From NCBI GenBank assembly GCA_030844895.1, contig JAUTDX010007081.1, forward strand, positions 1 to 64,000: 64,000 nucleotides of DNA. The letters are read 5' to 3'. Position numbers and translations under genes: made by a program. The notes under the pieces were generated by a model. It was not told the origin of the DNA. It searched no databases and worked only from the letters and a program-made list of their open reading frames with translations. This DNA comes from Ambrosia x helenae (lineage: Eukaryota; Streptophyta; Magnoliopsida; Asterales; Asteraceae). Below, in pieces: positions 1 to 10,990 of this stretch (its first letter is position 1; every line of letters starts with the position of its first letter).

Positions 1-1544
1 TTATCACGCTGAATCACTCTTCATGTTTCTATTGGGCTCGCCGACGTTCAAGATTTCCGGCCGAACTTGCTCCGCCTCCAGTTGACCGAACTTGCTCCGC
101 AAACTAGTCGCCTCTCCTGTCCGAACGCAGCACCAATGTTGTAGCCTAAGTTCCGGTAACAATATTTAACTGTTTGGTATTAGGTTTAGAGGTTCAAAGT
201 TAGTTGAATATGGGGTTTGAATCTGCTGTTTATAAATTTTTAAAACCAATTGGTTGGAGCTTGGGGATATTAAGTCCATGTTCTCAAGTTTGCTTCCCCA
301 TGTCACTCTGTTTCTTTCCTTCTTTTTTATTTAGTTATGATTTAATTATAATTATTATTATTATTGTTTTTACGAACTATACATAAAGAATATGGAATAT
401 GTTTTCATTCGTCAACTTCTAAAAATAATTATTGAAACAGACAAATTGAATATGACGTAAGGATATTTAATTTTATCATTATATATAACTTAGATAAAAA
501 GAAAATAATTTTCTCATTTAATCTAAGTTAACTAAAGCATATAATATTTTAGAGGAAGCATGGTCACATGGGGAAACAACCGAAAAAAAAAAAAAAAAAA
601 AAGGAAATCATATGATTCTTTATCACTTATAACTAATTAGCAAGTTATTAAAATCTTAAAATTTTATTTTAAACAAAAAAAATTTTTAACCCTAACTTCG
701 ATTCATTGCATTTGTTTCAAACCCCTAGAATTCTTAAGTATCTTATCCTAGAGACCCTACACTTTTAAGTAATATTCTTAGACTTTGCATTTACAATCTA
801 GGTTGAATTATTCGGGATCATCCCCGCATTTATCTCACAACAGCTTTGGGAATCTATTAGCAAACGGTGAGTTTTACATAGCCCCTTTTCTATTTTTCAC
901 TATTTTTGGGGTGAAACATGTTACAACATTCTATATGCAATTCAATCATAAAGTGTCTATGTGTTTTTCTATGTTGCATTATGTCTTAAACATGACTAGG
1001 GTAAGCACAATATTCTAGCATAATCATTAACATTGATCAGCCGATGGTATACAATGATAGATCTATTGGACTGACAATCCCACCCGGATACGTGCCTCCT
1101 ACAAAGGTAGCGTGGGTGATTGTTATCGCATAACATAATCGAGTGAACCATGAGCGTATGGGATGGACCACAATATAACAGTCACAAGGGTTGATTATGC
1201 ACTCGATTTACTTCTAGTATGTTTTCACATATGGACTAGACTTGCCATGACACTTGAATTGTACAAGTTTTATTCGATTATCAAAACCTATGTAATTCTC
1301 ACCAACTTTTGTTGACCCAAAATATTTTCAAACTTAACATGTTTCAGGTTATAGCTTGCTTGAAGATTAGAGTTATTGCTTGAAGATGCGTAGCTAGTAT
1401 TTTTCATTTTGATGTACAAAATTCTTAGTACAATTGTATGTAATTTATTTAAATCATTTATTGAAATTTATATTTACCATGAGCTACTGAACAATCATCA
1501 ATACGTGACATCCCGATGTTTCCGCCATCGGTTGGGGTGTTACA
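1..1544 (+). mobile_element. 3' part of a long gypsy-type LTR, left end outside the window
   Basis: The right end at 1544 reads GGTTGGGGTGTTACA. The stretch from about 690 to 1544 matches in reverse complement the first ~850 bases of the solo LTR that starts at 41900 (both carry CCGATGGCGGAA and the block around the CCTGAAACATG motif). By comparison with that LTR (2.57 kb) the whole of 1-1544 is probably LTR, but homology is only clear to the right of ~690. It abuts the copia RNase H region at 1545, so it was inserted into that element. I assign it to long-LTR Ty3/gypsy elements (Tekay-like) by LTR length and ends only; no internal domain is visible. Confidence 0.65.
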
Positions 1545-1621
1545 AGTGCAAATGTTGATGAGTTAACAAACCTTTAGTGAATATATCTGCAAGTTGACTT
1601 TCTGAGTCAACTTTCACAGTC

Positions 1622-1981
1622 TCAATAACTCCCATTGTAATGAGGTTCTCTTAAGAAGAATAAGTCCAAACCAAAGTGTTTGGTTTTGTCATGAAACACT
1701 GGATTATCAGCTATTGATATAGCTGCAGAACTATCACAATGTAACTTTATTGGTAATTTAACAAGTATTTTGAGTTCAGAAATTAAGTTTTTGACCCATA
1801 CGGCCTCACATGCTGCTGCACACATAGCTCTATACTCTGCTTCAGTAGAAGAGCGAGAAACTGTGGGTTGTTTCTTACTTTTCCATGAAATCAAACAATT
1901 TCCAAGCAATACACAATATCCAGCAACTGATCTCCTAATCTCAATGCATTTTGCCCAATCTGAATTTGAATACACATTCAA
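1622..1981 (-). pseudogene. copia RNase H fragment
   Basis: This frame carries the copia RNase H signature: SNSDWAKC, then SVAGYCVLLG, then SRSSTEAEYRAM, then HCDSSAAI and the TKHFGLD block. It continues the reverse transcriptase frame after a frame change at about 1980. A second frame change lies near 1640, after which the expected DIFTKGL block is still readable down to about 1565. The domain is then cut at 1544 by the LTR insertion. Confidence 0.85.
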
Positions 1982-4173
1982 ATCAAAGAAGGTGCTGATT
2001 TTAAGTACCTAAGCAACCTAAAAGCAATCTTTTGATGTCCTTCAGTGGGCTTATGCATATATTGACTTAGATAGTGAACTGAATATGCAATATTAGGCCT
2101 GGTATGGGATAAATAAATTAATTTCCCCACAAGCTTCTGATATCCTGTTATATTGCTTAAAACCTTGTTATTAGACTCAACTATATTAACTAACACATGA
2201 TGTTGCTCAATAGGATTAGTTATAGGTTTACACCCTAACATACCATATTCAGCTAACAATTCTGTGCAGTACTTTCGTTGTGACAAGTTTATACCACTTT
2301 CAGTTTTCACAACCTCAATTCCTAAAAAGTACTTCAACTCACCTAAGTCCTTTATTAAAAACTTTGTTTTAAAATCAAGTTTAACCTTATTTATCTCACT
2401 ATCTGAGTTACCAGTGATGATTATATCATCCACATAGACTAATAGCACCAAAAACACATAATCAGTAGACTTTACAAACATAGAATAATCATACCGACTC
2501 TGAACAAAACCAAACTCAACTAATGCTTTAACAAGCTTTTCATTCCACATTCGTGGAGCTTGTTTAAGTTCATACAAGGACTTTCTTAGTTTGCATACTT
2601 TGTTCTCAGAATCAGCCTGAACACCTTCAGGTAAGGTCATGTAGACATCTTCATGCAATTCTCCATAGAGAAAAGCATTATTAACATCAAGTTGATACAT
2701 ATTCCAGTTATTCTGGCCAGCTAGACTCAATACAACCCTAATGGTCACCATTTTTACTACGGGTGAAAAGGTTTCATCATAATCTAACCCTTCACGTTGA
2801 CTGTAACCTTTAGCAACTAATCTAGCCTTAAACCTATCAATCTCACCTGATGACTTGTATTTTATTTTATAAATCCACTTGCACCCAACCTTATGTCTAC
2901 CCTTTGGTAATTCAACCACATCCCAGGTGTTATTCCTATATAAAGCCTCTAATTCTTCATTCATGGCCCTAACCCAGTTCACATCTTTTACAGCCTCATG
3001 ATAACTTTTAGGTTCAATACTTTTATCCAAAACAGAAGAAAAACATTTGTTTTCTAAAGATAGTTTTGAGAAATTGACAACTTTTCCTATATCATATTTT
3101 ACTTTTCCCTCCACCACAAAATCACTTAGCTTTCTAGGAAAACTAGTGTTCCTAGAAGATCTTCTAAGTTCAGACCTTTCTTGGACTGTGTCACCCTCAG
3201 AAAAGTTTGTTTGGTCACTTCTAGTAATCACACTATCAACCTTACCAGGTTCAAAATTAACACTACTGGGCTGCTGACTCCCAGCCATGCCTTTAGCAGG
3301 TTTCTGAACCTCTGGTTGCTGTCCTAAGTGTGTTCTTAGATCCCTATTACCTCCTCCCTTTCTATCATCATCGGGATCACTCACATCCAAGTTTGATTGT
3401 GATTCTGTGTTTTCATAGAGATCAAAAAAATTTAAACTGTTTACACTATTATCATTATTAGCACTGTATTTTTCAAAAATAGTTGGTTGTTTAAATGGAA
3501 AACAATCCTCATAAAATCTAACATCTCTTGAAAACAAAATAGTTTTGGAATCAAGGCTAAATGCCTTGTAACCCTTTTTTTCTTGAGAGTAGCCCAGAAA
3601 AACACATTTTTCTGCTCTACTCTCCAGTTTATTTGACTCATTCAAGACTGCACAAAAACACAGACACCCAAACACTCTCAGATGTTCTAGAAAGGGATTA
3701 AAGCCATAAATCAACTCATAATGTGTTTTCCCTCCAAGCACAGAAGATGGTGTCCTATTAATGAGATAACCAGCAGTCAAGATACATTCACTCCAAAACC
3801 TAATTGGCACATTACTTTGAAACAATAAGGCTCTAGCTACATTCAATAGGTGCCTATGTTTCCTCTCAACCACTCCATTCTGTTGGGGTGTATAAGCACA
3901 ACTGGTTTGATGAATTATACCTTTTGACTTGCAAAAACTAGTGAATTGGTTGTTAACAAACTCCAAACCATTATCACTTCGAAAAATTTTAACAGTTTTA
4001 CTAAACTGATTTTGAATGATATTAACAAAGTCTGTAATGTTTTCAAACACTTCTGATTTGTGCTTCATTAGACTAACCCAAACAGACCTAGAGTAGTCAT
4101 CTACTATGGTCAAGAAATATCTATGACCATCTATATCAGCAACTCTATAGGGCCCCCAAACATCCAAGTGCAT
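1978..4173 (-). pseudogene. copia integrase and reverse transcriptase
   Basis: The 731-residue frame starts inside the integrase core. Candidate catalytic residues are D4 (LDVWGP), D67 (RSDNG) and E103 (NGVVERKH), giving D-x62-D-x35-E. A charged linker of about 170 residues leads to reverse transcriptase, where KWIYKIK, FKARLVAKGYSQ, QLDVNNAFLYGEL and the catalytic YVDD box (2425-2436) are readable. The frame ends at a premature stop near 1978, just before RNase H. The catalytic motifs look preserved although the polyprotein is broken. Confidence 0.9.
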
Positions 4174-5570
4174 AAGCTGCCCAAGCTGAGTACACTTATG
4201 TTCACTGATAGGAAAGGCTCTCTATGTTGCTTTGCCCTGTGACACACATCATAGGGCCCATGGTCATGTTTAAAACTGACACCAGGTTTAACAAGTTTCA
4301 AAACCTGATCAGAAGGGTGTCCTAAACTAGCATGCCACATATTAAAGTCAACAATGCTACTATAACACACCTTAGTTAAAGACCTAGAGTGATTACACAA
4401 ATATAGCCCATCAAACTGTTCACCAGTCACCAGGACTTTCCTTGTTGACAAGTCCTGTAAATAACACCTATGCTCATCAAAACCAACAAACAATTTGTTG
4501 TCTCTAGCAAGTTTATGTACTGATAAAAGGTTAACACTATACTCAGGAACCACTAAAACATCTTGTAAAACCACATTTTCAGCTAGTTTTAGTTTACCAA
4601 TCTTGGTTACTAAAGCAAATGTTCCATTTGGATGTTTAACCTTAATATTTAATTCAGACAGATCAACAAAATCAAACAGTCCATTTTCACTATTGACCAT
4701 GTGTTCATTGGCTCCTGAATCAACTAGCCATCCAATCCCAATTAACCCTTTATTAGTACTAGCAAAGCAAAACAATCTGCCACCAAAACATGCAGAAGAA
4801 GCACAGAATATTCTACCAGATAAATTGCAGCTCTGTGTAGATTCTCTAATTTTGTCATTAAGAAGACTCAACAACCTAGACACTTGATCACTAGTGAGAA
4901 TAGTAATATTAGCATTATAGGTTTCAGATGCACTGTTGTTAGCCACTGATTTCTTCCCTTGATTCCCTCTTGGTCTCATCCAAGAGGGATATCCAATGAT
5001 TTCAAAACACTTGTCTACTAAGTGTCTAATTTTATTACAGTGTCTGCATTTTAAAGATTGATTATTATTTTTAGAAAACCTCTTGTTGTTGCTACTGTTA
5101 CTTATGAATTCATTTCCAACAGCTTTACTTGCTAAACTTATAGATTGAGACTGTTTGGACCCAGAGCTAGAGTTTCTATGGGATTCTTCCCTAGAAACTA
5201 TAGCAAATGCTTCTTTAACAGTGGGAAGTTCAGTTTTAATCAACAATGCAGTCCTAACACTCTTATATGTATCATCTAAACCCATTAGAAACTGCATTAG
5301 TTTTATCATGTGATTATAGTTGTTAAATTCTTTAGATGCCTCACATGTACAAGAAGGTAACTGTAAAATTTGATCAAGTTGTTTCCACATAATATTTAGC
5401 TTATGATAGTATTCAGAAACAGACATTCCATTTTGACTAAATGAGTTAATTTTTTGATAAAGGTTATAAACAACTGAACCATCAATCTTATTATATGTCT
5501 CTTTTAAGTCCTTCCAAACCTCAGAAGCTAATTTGGAATACACTTGACCCATATATAGTTCCTCAGACAC
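4131..5570 (-). pseudogene. copia gag (C-terminal part), zinc knuckle and protease
   Basis: This 479-residue frame holds the gag body (UBN2-type helical region, roughly residues 1-135), a CCHC zinc knuckle (C175, C178, H183, C188) and the aspartic protease active site WLVDSGA (D284, S285, G286). It ends with the pre-integrase block HASLGHP. The first methionine shown is not a true start, because gag begins further upstream. The frame ends in a frame change at about 4205 that separates it from integrase. Confidence 0.88.
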
Positions 5571-5880
5571 AGAGTTAAGGATCCAAGTAAGAACTACAGA
5601 GTTACACCTATCCCATTATCTAGCAAGAACATCATTATCAACAGGTTTAAACACAATCACCATTAATAAAACCTAATTTATTTTTAACTTGTAATCCCAA
5701 AATCATAGCATTAGCCCAAACTGTATAATTCTCAGTTCCTTTTAGTTTTATACTAACAATGGTCAAATTTGTAGAGTCACTAGCATGTAAGTAAAGTGGA
5801 TCACTAGCATCCACCTTACTTACAAGGGTGACACTACTAGATGCAGGATCAACAACAGGACCCTGATCATCACCAGACAT
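5571..5880 (-). pseudogene. copia gag N-terminus
   Basis: The gag start is probably the ATG at 5878-5880 (MSGDDQGP). It is followed by LKGTENYTVWANAM, the typical plant copia gag N-terminal block. The frame is lost at about 5647, where the T run is one base too long for the frame, and a stop follows near 5619 before the frame resumes at 5570. Confidence 0.75.
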
Positions 5881-6407
5881 GTTGAATGAAAAAACACACA
5901 ATGCAGAATAACATATATGCACACCAACAAACACACAATCAATCAAAAACACAAACCAAGGCTAACAAACCCTAGACCCAGGCGAAGCCAAGTCAGTGAT
6001 CCAGATCAGTGGCATCTCTCAGGGGCACCACCGCAGGTCTTAACTTGGGAGCCTCTATATCTAGACACCTAAAACAACCAATCAATGAGCCAATTCCGGT
6101 CCCCCTAACCCGGACAGTGCTCCTAGACCAACAATGTAAACAAGAAGTAACACGAACAATCTCACCGAGGGTTTTGCCCAAGTTAGGGTTCTCCACTAAA
6201 CTGGTAGTGTTTCAACCTTCACTTAGGGTTGAAACACCAGAGAGCAAAGAAAAATTGCACTCCAAAGATCCACGCTATACCAGCTCCTTCTTCAAGCCTA
6301 TAATCAAGAAAACAGCGGAACAATAGGTCCTAGATCAACACAAATCAACGATCGAATAAGAGATTCGACAACGAATCACAAAGAACCCCCAAAAATCAGA
6401 ACCTAGA

Positions 6408-6419
6408 GCTCTGATACCA
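6408..6419 (-). promoter_or_regulatory. primer binding site of the copia element
   Basis: The minus strand reads TGGTATCAGAGC directly after an LTR ending TTTTGACA. This is complementary to the 3' part of initiator methionine tRNA and is the standard primer site of plant copia elements. Confidence 0.85.
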
Positions 6420-7018
6420 TGTCAAAACTCATGGTATCAACTCAATAATACTCTGTAATTTTATTATGATCAAGAACATACAAATGACTCTTAAGGTTAC
6501 ACAGAAAAACCCTAGACCTATTATGAACCAGATACACGACTCACACAGCAAAACCACAAGACCCAAACCGACGGTTTACACGAGAACACAAGATCTAAGA
6601 CAAGATGTCTTAGATCAACTCAAACCCTAACAATCTTGTGACTGTATCGACTGGACTCAAAGGTAAACAAGAGTAAAAGTGTACGTAACAATAATCAGGG
6701 TGTTAACCCTAGCTCAATATCCAAGAGAGGTTTATATAGAAGAGCTACTGTTGAGAAAGCACAATCTCCAGCTTTCTCAACCACACGATCAGAATCTCCC
6801 ACACGGATTGCCAGAGTGTACAAAACGAACGTCTGAGATCATTTAATAGAAGCACAACTTGATGGGCAGGCTTTTCCATACGAACTGGGCCTCATCTACC
6901 GGGCTTGATCTTTTATCTACATGAAGTGGGCTCCAAGCAGCAACCTCAGTCCAATACTAAGCCCACATGATCATCCCTACAAAACAAAATACTTAACCCA
7001 GAAATAAGCCCACTATCA
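6420..7018 (-). repeat. 5' LTR of the minus-strand copia element
   Basis: The inner end (…TTTTGACA at 6420) is fixed by the adjoining primer site. A TATA box (TATATAAACC on the minus strand, about 6731-6740) lies inside. The outer end is not certain because the 3' LTR is missing: 7018 (TGATAG on the minus strand), 7092 and about 7213 are all possible. It contains nothing coding. Confidence 0.6.
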
Positions 7019-7346
7019 AATCAAACAATTATATAAAAAATATATGATAAAATTGAAGATAAAAATTATATATATACATATATAATTTTAACAGCATGCA
7101 ATGTTAGCAGATGATGTGTAAAAAATGTCTTGATTGGCAAAATTGAGATTATTTAATTCCAATTCCATTTCCAAAAAAAATGATCTACTTAATGACGTAT
7201 CTAGGACAGTGACAAAACCATAAACTTTCAACTGCATGGTCAATATCGTTAGTGTTTAATAATAGTTTTTTTTTTTTACTAGAAGGTAAATTAAATATCA
7301 ATACAGTAATAGAATTAACAAAGTTATACATATATTTAATTAAGTC
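7019..7346. other. AT-rich intergenic stretch
   Basis: I see no gene or clear repeat boundary here. It may include the outer end of the copia LTR. Confidence 0.5.
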
Positions 7347-8015
7347 AAGGGAAAATCATCAACATAAACATTAACCAACCCATAATTACTAAAATAAACA
7401 TATAAAAGGTCTTAAGTTTAGAGACTTCATACTATCCAACACTCCTCAGAATTTGACATGTGTACCAAGAGTCTTAAATAAAGACTCTTTAGCTTGTACC
7501 GATCCTACAAGCTAACCAATTAAATGATGACACGTGGGTGAAAAGACTACTAGACGATTGAGTTTTATAGAGTATTTATCTTAGACGCCAAGCCTGAAGA
7601 GTCTTTAAGAAACTCTGAAATGTCTATGTCAGTTTTAGCGTCTTAACTAAGATGCTATAGTTGTCTAGAGTCTTAGTATTGTACGGAATGGTCTTTGTTT
7701 TGTACGAGAAGTCTTAAAAATGTACGAATACGTCTATATTTGTCTAGAGTCTTAGTGTTGTACGAAAATAAAGACTCTACAAAACTTAAGCGTCTAGTTG
7801 CCTTTTCACACACGTGTCATCATTTAATTGGTTGGTTTGTGAGACCGGTACAAGCTAAAGAGTCTTAAATTAAAGAGTCTTTATTTAAGACTCTTAGTAC
7901 ACATGTCAGATTCTAGGTAGTGTTGAATAGTGTGAAATCTCTAAACTTAAGACCTTTCATATTTTTATTTTGTTAATTATAGATTAGTCAATGTTTATAT
8001 CGATGATTTTCCCTT
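7347..8015. mobile_element. MITE with long terminal inverted repeats (Mutator-like)
   Basis: The left end AAGGGAAAATCATC matches the reverse complement of the right end, and the match continues in imperfect form for about 200 bases on each side (both arms carry the AAGACTCTTTAGCTTGTACCG block and the GATGACACGTG block). The middle holds repeats of GTCTAGAGTCTTAGT and GTACGAA. No coding potential is seen. Flanks share AATTAA but no clean duplication. It has the same plan as the element at 49282-49811. Confidence 0.75.
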
Positions 8016-8577
8016 AAATTAAACCAAATACGATGGTAAAATTAGTTAAAAAAAAAAAAAAACAAGATGTACTAAATTAGTAAAAAAGACACATTTGATG
8101 AAGTTCAGTTTTTTGTACACACTAGATTAGCTTAATTACCGAAATACCCCATCGCCCTCAAGTATTTCCCATCCTCTTCATTGTCTTCATCATCGAATTC
8201 ATTCACTCTATTTGTACTCCGCCCACACAAATCATAAAAAAAGCTCTAACAAACCCCCATTATTGCTCCATTTTCCAACTTTTTTTTTTCACTTCATCTA
8301 ATCTTTGTTGCGGCACTCTTCGACCTTTAATCTTCGATATAAAAAATCAGTTGGATGATAGGTCTGATCGTTAAGAAAACTTGGGTGGTCGGGGGTTAAC
8401 AGACCCCCATACCCCCCCCCCCCCCTAGTTCCGCCGTTGACTGTATACCATTTTATTTGACTGTATACGCCCATCACAATGCCTGCCCAATATGGGCATA
8501 TACAATTTCATGCAAAGCCATATACACCGGTGTATATTATAAAATTGTACGCCCCAATACTACCATATACATCAAAG
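8016..8577. other. intergenic, C-run at about 8411-8425
   Basis: No gene is supported. There is a T-rich stretch, a run of about 15 C and an AT-rich segment with repeated CATATAC words. Confidence 0.4.
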
Positions 8578-8777
8578 GGCATGTTTGGATAAACTTATAA
8601 CTTATTACTTATCTTCTTTTCCATCTCCTTATCCGTTTTTCCAAATAATCACACATTTTAACTTATAACTTATCTCATTTTCCACCTCCTTTTTACTTTA
8701 TTCAGACCCAAAAAGTTCTTTTCAAACCATCACCCAAACACTTTTAAAGAGGTGGAAACAAGGAGAGGCAAACACCC
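8578..8777. mobile_element. small MITE
   Basis: A 200-bp segment begins GGCATGTTTGG and ends CAAACACCC. It has subterminal repeats of ACTTATAACTTAT, and direct copies of TCAAAG lie at 8572-8577 and 8778-8783. The inverted match at the ends is short, so the class is not certain. Confidence 0.5.
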
Positions 8778-8805
8778 TCAAAGTAAGGGGGTTGTTTAGA
8801 GATGA

Positions 8806-9088
8806 ACAAAAAAAACGGGTTCGGGAACTGAAACCGATACAAACCGGTTTCACATGAAAAAAGGTATAAAAAATCCAAAAACCGGATTAAAACCTACACT
8901 AAATCTGGCCAAACAAACTGGAACCGAAACCAGTACACAAACCGAACCGAAACTGGGTAAAAAATTCCAATTAGTTGTCGACCAAACCAGGATGGAACCA
9001 AACTGGTTTGGCTTGGAACCGGTCAAAGTCAAAACTGGTTCCAAACCGAAACTGGTTTGTGAAAAAAGCCGATCTGTTCACCGTTGAT
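8806..9088. repeat. low-complexity block of ACCGAAAC/CCGGTT words
   Basis: About 280 bases are built from variants of AAACCGAAACTGG and its complement. The ends GATGAACA and TGTTCACC are near-inverted. Apparent reading frames on both strands arise from the repeated words. It looks like the same kind of word-built hAT-type MITE as those at 10336, 13766 and 21752, but no clean target duplication is visible. Confidence 0.5.
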
Positions 9089-9946
9089 TAGTAATCATAT
9101 AGTCCCTCCCAAGTTATATCATCTCCTCAAAAAATGATACGTACAACTGGCATCACCATCGTCACCACCGTGGCCATGATATGCCATTAAATGTAGATAA
9201 ATCAAGAGATTGACTTGCAATGCGTTTAGATCCATTGAGAGAGAATAACCAAAGATCCATTACATGAGACATGATTACATGATACCCACAAATGGAAAGA
9301 CACAAAATTTTTGAAAATATAAATTTTCATTACCAGACAAAGAAAATTACATCAAGATAACAGGCAATATAAAATCATTGCATCAATCAATATAAAATCT
9401 ATCTGCTACTCCCTCTCTTATTTTCCTGCAGCAGCAATTCAAACATAAAATCTTTAAACATAATTTCCAAAATGCCACTAACTTTATAAATAAATAGGGA
9501 TATTCTATCTAAGTTAATGCTTCCATTAATGCAATTACAGTTTGTTTGTTTGATTGATACTGATTGAGAGCATTACAAGAATAATAATACAACCAAATGT
9601 GATATCTACAATACTACTAGCTAGATTAGTTAACATATACCTAAAGTCCTAAACCACTATAACTATATTATTTTCAAAACCACAAGTTATTTCTATAGAA
9701 ATGTTTTCTCAACAAACAAACAGACAGTCTTTCTGAAGCGATCATGAAACCGAAAATAACATATTCATAATCATTCGCTCTAGGTTTTTACGACGAGTAT
9801 CATAGCAAGTTGCTTCTCTTTATTTATTTTTTTGAATGGCTAAACTTGCACACTATGTGGATCAAACCCCAAACCTCATACTACCCTAAACCCTATCATA
9901 GCAAGTTGCTGTAATTATGGTTATTAAAATCGTTTATACGCATTAA
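9089..9946. other. AT-rich intergenic stretch
   Basis: I see no gene, RNA or bounded repeat here. Confidence 0.45.
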
Positions 9947-10235
9947 GGGGCTGTTTGGTAGCCTCTTAATGAGGCTCTTATCCATTCAGTGCTGAATGAT
10001 TCAGCATTCAGTGCGTTTGTTTCAGCCTCTGAATGGAATGGTTAAGGCTGAATCATTAAGACTTGAGATGTTGTTGAACCATTAAGCACTGAATCATTAA
10101 GCACTGAACTAGGCTGAACCTTAATGAAACTCTCATACCAATGTGGGACAAGAAAACTAACCATTAAGAGGTCCAACTTAATGATTTAGCACTTAACCAT
10201 TCAGACCTCTTAATGATTCAACACTTAATCAACCA
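9947..10235. mobile_element. hAT-type MITE, right end degraded
   Basis: It starts GGGGCTGTTTGGTA and contains GCTGAATGATTCAGCATTCAG and ACCAATGTGGGACAAGAA blocks. These blocks recur in the same order in the element at 35952-36470, which ends ACCAAACAGCCCC. Here the last bases of the right terminal repeat are missing after CAACCAA. Confidence 0.7.
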
Positions 10236-10335
10236 ACTCTTACATTCTCAGTTGTGAATTCAATGTATATGCAAACACTCATTGAATAATCAATTAACAA
10301 TAGGGCTAGAAACTACAAATGCACATAGATACGAG

Positions 10336-10951
10336 CTAAGCAGTCAATATCGGTGGGATATCGGTGGGATAGCGGTGGGATATCGGTTATCGGACCCTCA
10401 CCGATATTCGGTGTCAAATATCGGTGGCAAATATCGGTACCGATATTATCGGTGATATTTGCCGATATCCCACCGATATTTTGATTCTCATATATCGGTT
10501 ATAGCGCCGCATTTCCAGGTTTTGCTTTTTTATATGCCAAATTACAATAAAAGCCAATAATAATAATATATTTTTTTTTGGAATAAGCCCATAAATATTA
10601 AAAGCCCAACTACCCAAAAACACTTCCAAAACCCTAAAGTGGACAGATTTGTCTCTCCTTCGTCTTGACTACCATCAAATCTGTAAGTGTTATATATTAT
10701 TATGTTTTAGGTTATATCTAGATAACATTTCAAATATTGACACTTTGGAGTCTTGACTTTTGATATTACTATTAGTAATTTAGTATTATATATGACTATG
10801 TGTAGGTTTTATATTATGTTAATATATAAATATTAAAATTCTACATGATATTAAAATTACCGATATCCCGCCGATATCCCACCGCGATAACCTATATATC
10901 AAATATCGGCCCTTGACCGATATTCGATTTCCCAACGCATTAACTGCTTAG
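10336..10951. mobile_element. hAT-type MITE with an 8-bp target duplication, just 3' of a gene
   Basis: The ends CTAAGCAGTCAAT and ATTAACTGCTTAG are inverted. Both sides are flanked by GATACGAG (10328-10335 and 10952-10959), an 8-bp duplication as made by hAT transposases. The inside near both ends is built from ATCGGTGGGATATCGG words. The middle has an unrelated AT-rich segment and no transposase. The element lies 40 bp past the stop codon of the minus-strand gene at 10991-12967. Confidence 0.85.
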
Positions 10952-10990
10952 GATACGAGATTTACCAGAGGTTTAGACGCTTGGTGATAG

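Larger units (their letters stand above)
1545..7018 (-). mobile_element. Ty1/copia retrotransposon, broken and truncated
   Basis: On the minus strand the order is LTR, primer binding site, gag with CCHC knuckle, protease, integrase, reverse transcriptase, RNase H, which is the copia order. The reading frame is broken at several points: a one-base length change near 5647, a stop near 5619, a frame change near 4205 and another near 1980. The 3' end of the element, including the 3' LTR, is missing because a long LTR abuts RNase H at 1544. It is a dead element. Confidence 0.9.

Noticed and set aside
6009..6326. 105-codon plus-strand open frame
   Set aside because: It lies in the leader between LTR and gag of the minus-strand copia element and has no protein-like support.
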